Shown here: piece after piece, positions 45,810 to 55,924 of the stretch
How the letters are laid out: every line of letters begins with the position of its first letter
How positions within the stretch are numbered: the stretch's first letter is position 1
Origin: Pyrenochaeta sp. MPI-SDFR-AT-0127
Taxonomy: Eukaryota; Ascomycota; Dothideomycetes; Pleosporales; Cucurbitariaceae
Direction: 5' to 3'
NCBI GenBank assembly: GCA_020747015.1
Contig: JAGTJM010000001.1
Location: forward strand, 806,001 to 870,000
Length of the DNA stretch: 64,000 nt
Made by a program: the position numbers and the translations under genes
Notes under the pieces: generated by a model
What the model saw: the letters and a program-made list of their open reading frames with translations, nothing else
The model's database searches: none
Told to the model about the DNA's origin: nothing

Positions 45810-48800
45810 ATGGCTTCTTATAAGTCACAATTCGCTCCTCCAAGGAGGATGGAGGACCGAGCGCCTACCACTCGATTACCCCAACGATCTGTTACCCCTA
45901 CCACAATCACATCCCAATTACCCACGGTGAGCCAGTCGAAGCTCCAGAAGAGGAGGCCGTCGCGCGATGAGCAGGTGTACTCCCGGCCTCCACCTCTTCA
46001 AAAGCCGCCCGTGCGAACATCTAGTTCTCGTCAGGCCAGCACTGGTCGCGCTGTACCTATGAGTCTTCAACATACTGGCACAGCAACTTCAAAGTCAGCG
46101 CCACAGACTTCAACTTCTCGATTACCCAAGCTCGAGGTCCCTGCAGGCACACGCACGCCTTCACTTGCCTCGGGATCTTCCGCATCAACCATAGAGAGTC
46201 CGCGATCGAATGTACTGAGAAGAAAACAGACGAGCGTTGGAGTTGTAAGTAGTAGTCGGCAAGCCTTGCGCATCAGAGACGATTCCATGTCCTCTCAAGA
46301 CGACAGGCAGCCCATGGAAGGCATACCTGGGGGATACAAAGATCCTTTCTCCGAAACCGTTCTGGGAATTTCATTACCACCCTCTTCAACCATCTTGGCT
46401 CGTTCTGGGCCAGAACTTGAGATATTCGGGACTGGACTCTATGATTACGAGATTGGGCCGACAGACATCTTGCCTCTACCTACGCCACAGTATGCGCTCT
46501 CCGCGACACCATCAACCCGATATTCGGAGTCTCCTGGAGCATTCAGTATTTCCTCAACTCCCACATCCATGTCATCTTATTCACCAGGAGCCACTCTATC
46601 GAAAACATCGCTACGAACACGGCAAGCTAGCCCTTTACAAAGCAGGCCACCGGTAACCCGCCATCGGACACCCGATGAAAGTAACACTAGACATCCTCAT
46701 GCGTTATCTACGGTCCGCGAGTCTTCTACATCCTCCTCTTCCGCCTCTACCATCATCGCAGAAGGAGCAAGACACAAAGAGAAGCAATCGCCTGGCCGAC
46801 TTGCTACGTTGCCGCAAAGTCCTCCAGTCCCACAAGTCCACCAATTCCCGGCAGTAAAACCACGTACTCAAGCCCCACCCGAATTCGCTCATCTTGTCGA
46901 ACAGTCGCCAGCATCACAGTCAGCTCCGAGACGGCCGTCAAGACCCAGCAGGGATGGCACTCCGGAAATGTTCGGCCTTCGAGGCCCTTCGCCTGTAATT
47001 CAAAGCAATATGGCCACTTTTCCTTCGTCACATCGACGTACTAGCTCAACGGAGTCCAAGACTGGGCAGATAGCAGCTGCACGATCCAAGATGATCGTGC
47101 CACCAAAGCCTTCCTCGCGCATTCCTTCGCCAAATCCGTCCTCTGCGCTACCCTCGACTGCACGTGCACCAGCTCGTGGGCCTACACCCGATGTTCAGCC
47201 CGATCGAGACACGCGAAGATCTAGTACAATTCCCGCTCCTGCTCCTGCCCCAAGTCCCGGAAAGACCTCGAGGTTTGGCTTCTTCAGTCGTCGCACGAAG
47301 ACTGAACCGACTCCTGGTACAAAAGCAGAGAACAAGCTTCACCGAAGAGGACCTGCAGCAGGTACTGGCCATGAAGGTTATGGAAGGCATACCATAAGAG
47401 GTCGAAGTGGAAGTTCAGTCAGTGCAACCAGCATCGGGCGGTCAGCTAGTGCAGGAACTACCTCTGAGAGCTTAGATCAAACACCGTCGACTCGCAAAAG
47501 CAGCATGACCAGTACCACGAGTACGGACATGGACGACTTCTTCCTCAATCGACTTGCCCCTGTTGTTATCCGAGGTACTGGAAGCAGCAGCGAACTATCA
47601 CGCAGCCCGGAGCCAATGCAGAGCACCAGCAGTCTAGATGTTTCTGTCCGTCACGGACTAGAGCTGAAGAAGACCACTAGCAACATGTCACAACCAGCAG
47701 TCGAAAGGAACAGGCCAACATTATTGCCTTCTGCCATGCCAGATACGTTACGTGGAGGATCACCAATAAAGAAGATCACGCTTGGACGGCGCAGGCCCTC
47801 TGAGAGCGACGATGAATCAAAGAAATCATTCCTTCCCGCTCTGACATCAAGACGGACATCACGCGCTTTGCAGACTGCCCAAGGACCCAGTGCTCCAGCT
47901 GCGGTCACTGGAAACGCAATGGAGAAGATCCGAAAAACCTCTGTGAGCGACGTCGCTGCCGAGAGCAAAGAGGGCAATTGGCTGAAACCTTCAAAGAAGA
48001 GCAAGTTGGAAAAGGAGCAACAAAAGCCTTCCAAGCGGTGGAACTTCTTTCAGCGCGCCCACGCTGCACCTCGTGCAGCTACACCAGTTGTCACCGCGGC
48101 CAGTCCTCCGAGCCAAGCGCCTGTGTCCCGGTCCGTTGCGCATTATGCCTTGATGGACCAGTCTGGGCTTGATCTGAACGATATTGAGCAGCTGATGAAG
48201 GAAGCTAATACTCCCGATGAAGGCACCGAGAGTGCCCTCTCTGACGACGAGTCTGGACGAAAGGAGCGAATGCAGTCTATGCTGCTACCGCCGAAACCAA
48301 TGCTCCCGACCAACTTTGCACCGCCTGCGCGCTCTGCCTCACCCAAAGTGTTCCTCCGCCCAGAAGCACAACCGCAACAGCAGTCCAGTAAATTGACCAT
48401 CAATACCAATGTGCATCACGTGTCACAGCCATCTGAGCGCCTTTCGCTTGCAGATCTTACACCAGTCACCGATCTCTCACCGCCCTCGTCGCCCTTCAGA
48501 GCGCCATCGCCGGTGGCTTCAATGATCGCGCCTCTTCCCGAGCCAATCTCAGCCTTTGCTCCTGTGACGGTCCCTCATCATATTACCGCCTCTCCCCAGA
48601 GTATTCCTTCTCCTGGTCCTCCACCTGTAAGCCCGCCTCCAAGACCGAGCCGCTTACCACAAGTTGGTCGCATACCACAAGTCATCTCAAGCCGTCGCCC
48701 ACCGAGCCGCCCTTCCCAGTCGTTCTCTCGCCCATTTGCAGCCGATCAGCCCCGCCCGACAGCCCTGCCTCGAACGTCCTTCGACTCGATCGGCTCTATG

Positions 48801-50600
48801 GTTGCTACTGCTGGTCCAATCGAGCCATACCCGATTCTTCAAGGACTAAGTGCCCTTTCTCATGGGTCAGCTATTGCAACTTTCAGTCCCCTCTCAGATG
48901 AGTCCAGCCGCCGAAGCGAGTTCTTCAAGTTTCCCTCGCGCAAAGACTCAGAGGTCTCTTACTCGAGCAGTTCGGGCATTTGGAGTTTTGCGCCTGCCGC
49001 CGGTACTGCCGTAGTGCCTAACCCGGGTGCCCCGCTCTCTGAGGATGAACTGTGGAATGAGTACGATGACCTGATTGACGAGGTGCTCTCGCCTGTCACT
49101 TCACGCACAAGCGAAGACATGACCAATGTCCGAAGTCAACACCCATCGCTTGAGCCTATGCCTCTCAAGACCAAAGCGCCATGTCAGGCTTCAGAGTCTG
49201 GCAATGAGGTCTCGAATCCATCTCTACATCTCCGCCGCTCCCGTTTACTCGCTGTCCTGCACTCGACTCAATCTCCGACCTCGACTGTCTCCTTCTCTGA
49301 GTTCATCTCAGACTATGGTGAACGTAAGATCAGCGTCATTGATCCTGTCACTGGAAGATTAAGCTTGCCTTCGAGTCCTCGTTTATCCACAGGCTCTGCT
49401 GCGAAGCGTTCAACTCGCTCTAGCCTCCCAGCATCTCTGCCACAAAGCGCGCGTCAGTCAAAAGCCACTATTGCGTCAAGATCAAGCAAGGATCGCGACA
49501 GTGCTAGCACAAACAGATACAGAGATACGCGTCTAATGGAAATTGCCGAGACACAAGCCGACGGCCTTTTATCCATGGCTAACCTTCGATTCGGTGCTCT
49601 TATGACCAGCAAATGGCTCTCCTTTGGTCGCGTGCTCTTCAGCCCAATACATTTCGAGTTGAAGGATCCTAGCGAAGACCGTATTCTTGTCATTGATGGG
49701 CTTGGCAAGGACTGGTCATACTACTGCGCGCTTACCTACCCTGAGGCGACCGTTTACGACATCGGGCCTGAGCCATCCTTGACAACAACATCGACTGACA
49801 CCTCTTCTGAGCCGTGGTCTACTCTTCGCAATCATCGCCACATCTGCCACTCTTCTCTGAGCAATGCGTTCCCATTTCCGATGAACTTCTTTGCAAGTGT
49901 TGTTCTTCGCTTTCCGACCGCATTGCCTTCATCTGTGCATCGCTTCGTCTTGTCCGAGGCAAAGCGTGTCCTGCGACCCGGAGGGTACCTTGAGTTTAGT
50001 GTTCTTGACATGGATCTCGTCAACATGGGAAATCGGGCCCGCCGCGCTGTCCGTGGTCTGAAGATGCGAATGCAGGTCGCCGATGACAACACCTCGCTCC
50101 GCAACATTAGCGACGAGATCATGGCTGGCATAGGCAGAAAGGGTTTCGTTGAATGCAATCGATGTGTTGTTGGTGTGCCTGTTGCTGGCAAGCTTCCGAG
50201 CCCAGATGATGTCAAGAAATCCACAACGAGTAGGAAGAGTAGCACAGCAAGCTCGGCTAGCAAAGCCAACGGGTCTCTTTCCGCACCCAAAGGACCAAAA
50301 CCGGAGGTATCCTTCTCCGACCTCCTCAACGTCTCCTCCCCATCAGAATCAACCGACAATGGTATTACCGATATGGTGGCACGTGTTGGCCGCTGGTGGT
50401 ACTCACGATGTTACGAATCCCTAGTCCTCCCAGAGGCTGGAGAGCCCGGCGCCGCAACTTCTGGTGACCTGCTCAAGAACAGCATCTGGCGCGACGAAAG
50501 CCTCCTCAACGAATGCGAAAAGCGCGGCACAAGCTTCAAGCTCCTCATCGGGTACGCACAGAAGCCCGAAGTTGGCGTAAGGCGCACCGTCAGCGTCTAA
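45810..50600 (+). CDS. Giant disordered protein with C-terminal SAM methyltransferase-like domain
   Basis: One uninterrupted exon of 1596 aa starting ASYKSQFAPPRRMEDRAP. The first ~1240 residues are Ser/Pro/Thr/Arg-rich, with many short SP and RxxS sites and several basic clusters (KRWNFFQRAHAAPRAATP) and no long hydrophobic segment. A folded domain starts near 1240 (ETQADGLLSMANLRFGALMT). It includes RILVIDGLGKDWSYYCALTY, a degenerate glycine-rich motif I with the usual acidic residue (D), then RFPTALPSSVHRFVLSEAKR and VLRPGGYLEFSVLD, the classic post-motif III LRPGG of class I methyltransferases (Methyltransf_11-like). The long disordered N-terminus suggests a scaffold or phosphoregulated protein. 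Motif I lacks the usual GxGxG, so catalytic activity is uncertain. Orthologues of this layout exist in other Dothideomycetes as far as I recall; function unknown. Confidence 0.85.
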   Translation: MASYKSQFAPPRRMEDRAPTTRLPQRSVTPTTITSQLPTVSQSKLQKRRPSRDEQVYSRPPPLQKPPVRTSSSRQASTGRAVPMSLQHTGTATSKSAPQTSTSRLPKLEVPAGTRTPSLASGSSASTIESPRSNVLRRKQTSVGVVSSSRQALRIRDDSMSSQDDRQPMEGIPGGYKDPFSETVLGISLPPSSTILARSGPELEIFGTGLYDYEIGPTDILPLPTPQYALSATPSTRYSESPGAFSISSTPTSMSSYSPGATLSKTSLRTRQASPLQSRPPVTRHRTPDESNTRHPHALSTVRESSTSSSSASTIIAEGARHKEKQSPGRLATLPQSPPVPQVHQFPAVKPRTQAPPEFAHLVEQSPASQSAPRRPSRPSRDGTPEMFGLRGPSPVIQSNMATFPSSHRRTSSTESKTGQIAAARSKMIVPPKPSSRIPSPNPSSALPSTARAPARGPTPDVQPDRDTRRSSTIPAPAPAPSPGKTSRFGFFSRRTKTEPTPGTKAENKLHRRGPAAGTGHEGYGRHTIRGRSGSSVSATSIGRSASAGTTSESLDQTPSTRKSSMTSTTSTDMDDFFLNRLAPVVIRGTGSSSELSRSPEPMQSTSSLDVSVRHGLELKKTTSNMSQPAVERNRPTLLPSAMPDTLRGGSPIKKITLGRRRPSESDDESKKSFLPALTSRRTSRALQTAQGPSAPAAVTGNAMEKIRKTSVSDVAAESKEGNWLKPSKKSKLEKEQQKPSKRWNFFQRAHAAPRAATPVVTAASPPSQAPVSRSVAHYALMDQSGLDLNDIEQLMKEANTPDEGTESALSDDESGRKERMQSMLLPPKPMLPTNFAPPARSASPKVFLRPEAQPQQQSSKLTINTNVHHVSQPSERLSLADLTPVTDLSPPSSPFRAPSPVASMIAPLPEPISAFAPVTVPHHITASPQSIPSPGPPPVSPPPRPSRLPQVGRIPQVISSRRPPSRPSQSFSRPFAADQPRPTALPRTSFDSIGSMVATAGPIEPYPILQGLSALSHGSAIATFSPLSDESSRRSEFFKFPSRKDSEVSYSSSSGIWSFAPAAGTAVVPNPGAPLSEDELWNEYDDLIDEVLSPVTSRTSEDMTNVRSQHPSLEPMPLKTKAPCQASESGNEVSNPSLHLRRSRLLAVLHSTQSPTSTVSFSEFISDYGERKISVIDPVTGRLSLPSSPRLSTGSAAKRSTRSSLPASLPQSARQSKATIASRSSKDRDSASTNRYRDTRLMEIAETQADGLLSMANLRFGALMTSKWLSFGRVLFSPIHFELKDPSEDRILVIDGLGKDWSYYCALTYPEATVYDIGPEPSLTTTSTDTSSEPWSTLRNHRHICHSSLSNAFPFPMNFFASVVLRFPTALPSSVHRFVLSEAKRVLRPGGYLEFSVLDMDLVNMGNRARRAVRGLKMRMQVADDNTSLRNISDEIMAGIGRKGFVECNRCVVGVPVAGKLPSPDDVKKSTTSRKSSTASSASKANGSLSAPKGPKPEVSFSDLLNVSSPSESTDNGITDMVARVGRWWYSRCYESLVLPEAGEPGAATSGDLLKNSIWRDESLLNECEKRGTSFKLLIGYAQKPEVGVRRTVSV

Positions 50601-51546
50601 ACTTTTAATTCTTGCGAGCAGTGCTCCAAAAGTCCTGGAGACTGCTTTCTTCGTACACCACAATTATAATGGGCCATGTTTTGAATTTTTACTAATGGCG
50701 TTTTGCTGCGTTCAAGCGTTTGGTTTTCCTTATACCCTCATTCGTTCTTCATTCTTGCATAGCGATGGCATTGCACTAGCATCACTACAGATCATGGCGC
50801 GAGCCACGAGCATCATCATCAGAAACTATGTACTATCTACTTTGACCGGAGTTGCGACATGCTGGTAATGGACAACTGATCGGGTTTTGTATTGATGGGT
50901 GGATTGATCGAGTTGGACATAATACCCCGGAATGTCGATATGAACTTTTATGTAGATATGAGAAACGGTCAAAACGACCTCAAGAACGACTATTACTATT
51001 CACACATACTGTCTCCAACTTCGTATGTCATTGCGTGCCACTGTGAACCAAAAACACAATATTCAGGAGCATCCCTCAGACCCCCCCAAAAAATCACGTC
51101 TACACCGGTACTCTCTGGCGTTTGACATACTGCTGCCTACAATTAGTTTTTTCCATGCTATTTTTGTTCAGCTGGGTTGGCTGCTCTCCGTCATCGAAAT
51201 CGGGCCGTTGAGGTGCGTTTAAAGTTCAAGCTGCATGCACTTTTCAGCCACAGTCGCTCAAGGCAGACTTTGGAATCCGGGCGATGCGGAGCAACGCGAG
51301 TGAAAAGCGGTACGGAGCAATTACTATACAAGCTGACGAGCAGGCTGAAATAGTTTAGTTGGAGCCTGAGGCGTTGAATCCGGTCTACGCGATGCGCTGA
51401 GGGGGTTAGGAAAGTGTTGGTATTTGTGTCCAATCAGTGTTCAGTGTCTTGCTAGTTTCAATCACAGCCCCAAAAAAAGAAAGAGCAAATTTGTAGTAGT
51501 ATGGATTTGACATGGTGAATTTATTCATTACTCGTGACGCCTAGTC
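50601..51546. other. Convergent 3' region
   Basis: 946 bases between stops of the giant gene (+) and the sugar transporter (-). AT-rich. Short plus-strand frames are not supported. It probably contains both 3' ends. Confidence 0.45.
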
Positions 51547-53496
51547 CTATCGTGTGCCGGTACTCCCAAAGCCCACCATCTCATACCTCCCGCCCCTTCC
51601 TACCATTCTCGCTCCCCCACTCGTATCCTCATCCTCGTCCATATCCTCCTCTACGCCCATCATTCCAACCCCTCTATCCATGCGGCTCTCTACAATTGTT
51701 TCAAAGCGCTCGGTCACCAGTTCCTCCTTGTCCACCATCTCCGTCACGCCTCTGCCGTTGCCGTGCATGATGATGCGCGTCTTGCTGAGCGAGGCTTTGA
51801 CGGGCCGCTTCGCCTTGAAGATTTCTCCGACTTCTTCGAGTGTGCGGCGGCGTGTCTCGATGAAGAAGAAGTAGATGAAGATGAATTCGAATATGTCCCA
51901 GAAGATGAATAGGAAGTAGTACTATAACGGAAGTGCGTTAGTTTATCTTGCTTTCGATATACGAGTTAGAAAAGGGGGTGGGACATACCTTCCAGCCCGC
52001 CCCCGAAAAGGCGATGCCCGTCACAAAAGTATTGTAGAAATTTGCAATGTTGACCCAGAAATTGTAAAAAGCCATGCCCTTTGCCCTGGACTCGTACTTT
52101 AAGCACTCGACGGGGTAGAGCTGCTGCAACGGCGTATAGCCCGTGCTGTAGACGAAGCCAAAGATGAAGATGAAGGCGATTACTGCTTTCGCCTGGTTGG
52201 GCCGTTTGATTAATGGTGTCTGATCTGCACCTAGGACTGGCTTGCCGTCTGGCCCGGTTACGAGGTTTGTGGCAACGAGGGCGCAGACAATGGCGAAGAT
52301 GGCTACGAGGAGGGCGGTTGAGACGAGGAGTTGTGGGCGGCGACCCCAACTGTCGGTGTAGAAGGCGCCGAAGATGGCTCCGGCGAAGGAGACGATGTTT
52401 TGCATGCCGTTATATAGAAGGCGTGTGTGGTTGTTGTTGATACCTGCGCCCTGTAACATGGTGGGATAGTAGTATGATACGGGCCCGTTGCCAGACCATT
52501 GGCCAAAGAATGCCATGGCGAGGACAAGCATAGTCCGATAGCGAGCTTCTCGTGAGTTGAAGAGTTCCCGATAGTCCCACCAGCGCTTGTCTGAGCCAGT
52601 GACGCTAATGTCTTCGACCATTTCCTTGTACTCGAGTTTGACGATGGGTGAGTCGCGGTTCCCTTCGCCGTGGAAACGAGCCATTGTGTCAAGGGCTTCT
52701 TCATGGCGGTCGTTTGCGATGAGCCAGCGCGGCGTCTCCGGGAGGAACGGAGAGCAGACCAAGACAATGCCGGCAAAGACCAACTGCAGCCACACTGGTA
52801 TACGCCAGGACTGCGTGCCGGATATTTGGCTCGTTCCGAACGGCACGAAAGAGCCTGGGATGCCTCCGACGTACCAGAAGGTGTTGAAGATTCCAGTACA
52901 GACGCCACGGTAGACTGGATGTGCCATCTCAGACACATACGCAGGCCCTGCTGTCGAAGTAATAGCAACGCCGAAACCGAGAACGAACCGGCCGCCCATG
53001 AACCCGCCAAGATTGGTGCAAGTAGCTTGGACGCAGGCGCCTACAATGATGATGGAAGTGCCAATGAACATGCCCCACTTCCTTCCTCTAAAGTCCGTAG
53101 CAGGACCGGCAACAAAGGATCCAACGAGATTTCCAATGGTGTAGATGGCGTAAACGATACCTGTCGTAGGCGTTCCTTCGTTGATGTCGAAACCAAAGTA
53201 CTCGCGATACTGGTGGTAGCTGTTGATCGCACCCATCAAAGATCCGTCATAGCCGTTAATACATGAGTTGAGCGTGGCGATGAATAGACAGAGGTAGAGC
53301 TATGATACAGTTAGTATAGGAAGAAGTAAACAAGTTTGTCACTACTGACTTTGAACATAGCCTTTGTCCATGGCGACACACCAGCTTTGGCCGTAGCATC
53401 AGCAAACGCAACATTCTGTACCTGACGAATCTCCACCGTGCTACTGCTCCGCTCCGTGTGCGAGGTATGCACATCCCTCTTGTGTCGGAAGTCCAT
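51547..53496 (-). CDS. MFS sugar transporter
   Basis: Three exons: 53496-53350, 53299-51989 and 51921-51547 (610 aa), introns 50 and 67 nt. The first donor is gtcagt. After a ~45-residue cytosolic start come LYLCLFIATLNSCINGYDGSL, the conserved first helix of sugar porters, GSFVAGPATDFRGRKWGMFIG (GRR/GRK loop), FVLGFGVAITSTAGPAYVSE, the PETPRWL motif after helix 6, and a second half with NGPVSYYYPTMLQGAG and DSWGRRPQLL. The last helices (YYFLFIFWDIFEFIFIYFFF followed by ETRRRTLEEVGEIF) carry the C-terminal ETRGRTLEE-like signature. The cytosolic tail is acidic (GVEEDMDEDEDTSGG). It should be a plasma-membrane proton symporter or facilitator for a hexose, pentose or disaccharide; lactose-permease-like members look closest. 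Confidence 0.93.
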
Positions 53497-55423
53497 CTTT
53501 TCGCCACTGCACCTCGTTCAACGCACACCAAAAGCGGCAATCAGGTAGCGGAGACTAAACGCAACGAGTGTCGTAAACGGCAAAAAGCAAAGTATAGTTT
53601 ATGCTCGTCTTTGACGTCCGAGCCAGCAACGAATAGCATCAGCATTGCCGCAGCATCAGTAACAACAGTTCAGGAGCGCAACCCAGCCATTTTGGGGGTG
53701 TCCGGCTCAGTAATATACATACATACCATCCAATCCACTCGACCCACCGACTGGCAATCCAGATCTCCACGCCAGTGAGAGGAATAACGAATCTCAATCC
53801 CGGCTCTTAGGTGCAGGATTGACATGGATAAATCAAACCCATTCTAGCACATGCTGACCGGGTATTTGCATGCGTGCATCTCGCTTAGCGCTTGAGGCTT
53901 GTCGTGGTCGTGTGATTGGAGTGGCCAACGTGAGGTGAGATGAGGGGTGTCCAATGGTGTGAGGACGAGGCCGTTTCGCGGTCGAAGCGTACCGTTGATT
54001 GAAGGGCGGCCTTCCCATGCGTAGAGTTGGTTCCCAGAATTGGAGGTGTTGTGCCTGGTGAGCTATGGTCGAATGAACAAAGTACGGAACTGCACATCAT
54101 GTTTCGTCCGTTACATGGAACATCCCAAGAAGAACGATCCCCAACAAACGTTTGGGCGCTCCGAAGCTCCAGAACGAGAGCAATTGAGGCGTCATGGCTT
54201 CTCGTCCAACTCATCCTTTCGCTTCCCTAGCCCTGCTTTCAGAAGCATTCGACAATCCGATCAGCGCGCTGTCACGCGTGCTTCTGGAAGACAAGCGCCA
54301 CACGTCCACCAACGTCCGGGCCAAGGGTAATTTCCACCAAAGAAATGCTACCTTGCATACCACTAGAGAGCGCGAGTTGGCTATGCAGGTTGACAGGAAT
54401 GGTCGAACAAGCGCTCCGCGTGGGCCGGGTCGCCATCTCCGCGTCCCTCCGCGCAGCTCGCGGTCCGGAAATCCGGGGTGGCGCCCCAAAAGCATCCCAA
54501 CCAATTCTGGCTCTGGGGTACTTCTGCAGACTGGTTGTCCCTTTCTCGAAGGTTTTTTTTTGGGCGTTTCCTTCTCGAACATCACAAGATGTTCCGTACC
54601 TTTATCGATTGCAGGGTTTCCCAACTTTCATGTCTATCCGCAGATCGACAGCCTGAGCGCAATCGGCGCATGGTCTCGCCCCTGCCAATGGTGTGGGAAT
54701 AGATGAAATAGCCATATTGCTCTCCCATCCACTTGCCGATTTGAAACTCCCTATTGACCAGCGTACCCATGGTGTTTTCATAACCTTTAGATCGTGTGAT
54801 CTTTTAACTTCTGGGTTTCTTATTAGCACTCGTCATCTTCGGCAAATCGCTGGCAGTTGAGTCGCAACAAATTGTAACGAGACTGGGCCAACTATAATCC
54901 CAATATCGACCTGTAGCGGAGAGATTAAGCTAAAAATCATTGTAAGAGGGCAAGGCTGATACAAGCCACTACCAGAGTTAATTATTCCTTCTAGATACAT
55001 AACTAGTGAACATCGTCAGGTACTCATCCACTGACACGCAATAAAGACTCAGCATACTCCGAGCCGGGAAAGTTCGCATACAAAAACTGATAGAGACACT
55101 ATGCCGTCAGGATGCTATACACTCGAAATCGTCTGCCACTTTGCATGATCCGTAGGATTTGTACTCGAAACGAAGCATCCTAAATCTGAGACAGTAAGTT
55201 GAATAAATCTTTCCGGTAACGCCGATACCATTACCGATCGAAGTCGCGACATGAAATGAAAAGGTAATGAGAGGAAAGTCGTAAGAGATATCCGTGACTA
55301 GGCAAGAGGAATGCAAATACACGTTGGCCAGAAAGTCAAAGGATCCAGAGTCTCTGAAATGGTAGCAAGTCCACAAAATTTGCCTAACAAAGCTTCCATG
55401 ATTCCAGTGGCGATTCGACGAGC
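53497..55423. other. Gene-poor region
   Basis: 1.9 kb upstream of the sugar transporter and downstream of the Ppz region. It should hold the transporter promoter. Frames on both strands at 54190-54710 (~137-170 codons) overlap and show no family features. No repeat or tRNA recognised. Confidence 0.45.
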
Positions 55424-55906
55424 TCATCTACTATTGTCATTGGCCTGAGGCGAGCCGTTAGGAGGACCATAATCGAGTTTACGTTCGGATGGAAAATAGC
55501 CTATGTGATCTGAGCGAACTTTTGGCAGTGTTGACTCCCATAGCACCCGCTGTTCCCCCAATTTCTGTTTGCGTCTCTCTGAGCTCTCCAGATCGGCCTG
55601 TTGTATGCTTTGTAGGAGCGATATTGCGCTGTCGGTGCCGGCAGATTCCCAAGGCTCGCTCAGTGTGTTTTCTCGAACCTGTCCAATTCTCCTGGGCGGA
55701 GGCGTCGCCGCGCCATCACCTTGAGCCCCCAATTGTTCCAATCCAGGCCTTTTCCGCACACATCGAAGCCTCTGGGCAAGCCGCCGTTTCTCAGGCTCAT
55801 CCGCTGTTTGATAGTCGTCTGCCATGCCAAAATATTCTTGGTCATTTGGTATTGTTGCGTGTTTCGCGATAATCGGGGATCCGATAGTCGCATTACTATG
55901 GCCACC
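55424..55906 (-). other. Open frame: alternative Ppz C-terminus or separate small gene
   Basis: 160 codons remain open from a tatag acceptor (exon would start at 55906) to a stop at 55424. The reading is in phase with the Ppz exon ending at 56044. The first ATG inside is 55825 (MADDYQTADEPEKRRLAQRL). The peptide is hydrophilic, with a basic stretch (LRCVRKRPGLEQ) weakly like a bZIP basic region, then Gln/Glu/Arg-rich helix (LLQSIQQADLESSERRKQKL). It may be an extended alternative C-terminus of the phosphatase or an independent gene. I cannot decide without transcripts. Confidence 0.4.
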
Positions 55907-55924
55907 CTATACAAAAGCATAAGG

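Noticed and set aside
54194..54706. 170-codon plus frame overlapping a 137-codon minus frame
   Set aside because: Neither shows conserved-looking segments; both are probably chance frames in a moderately GC-rich stretch.
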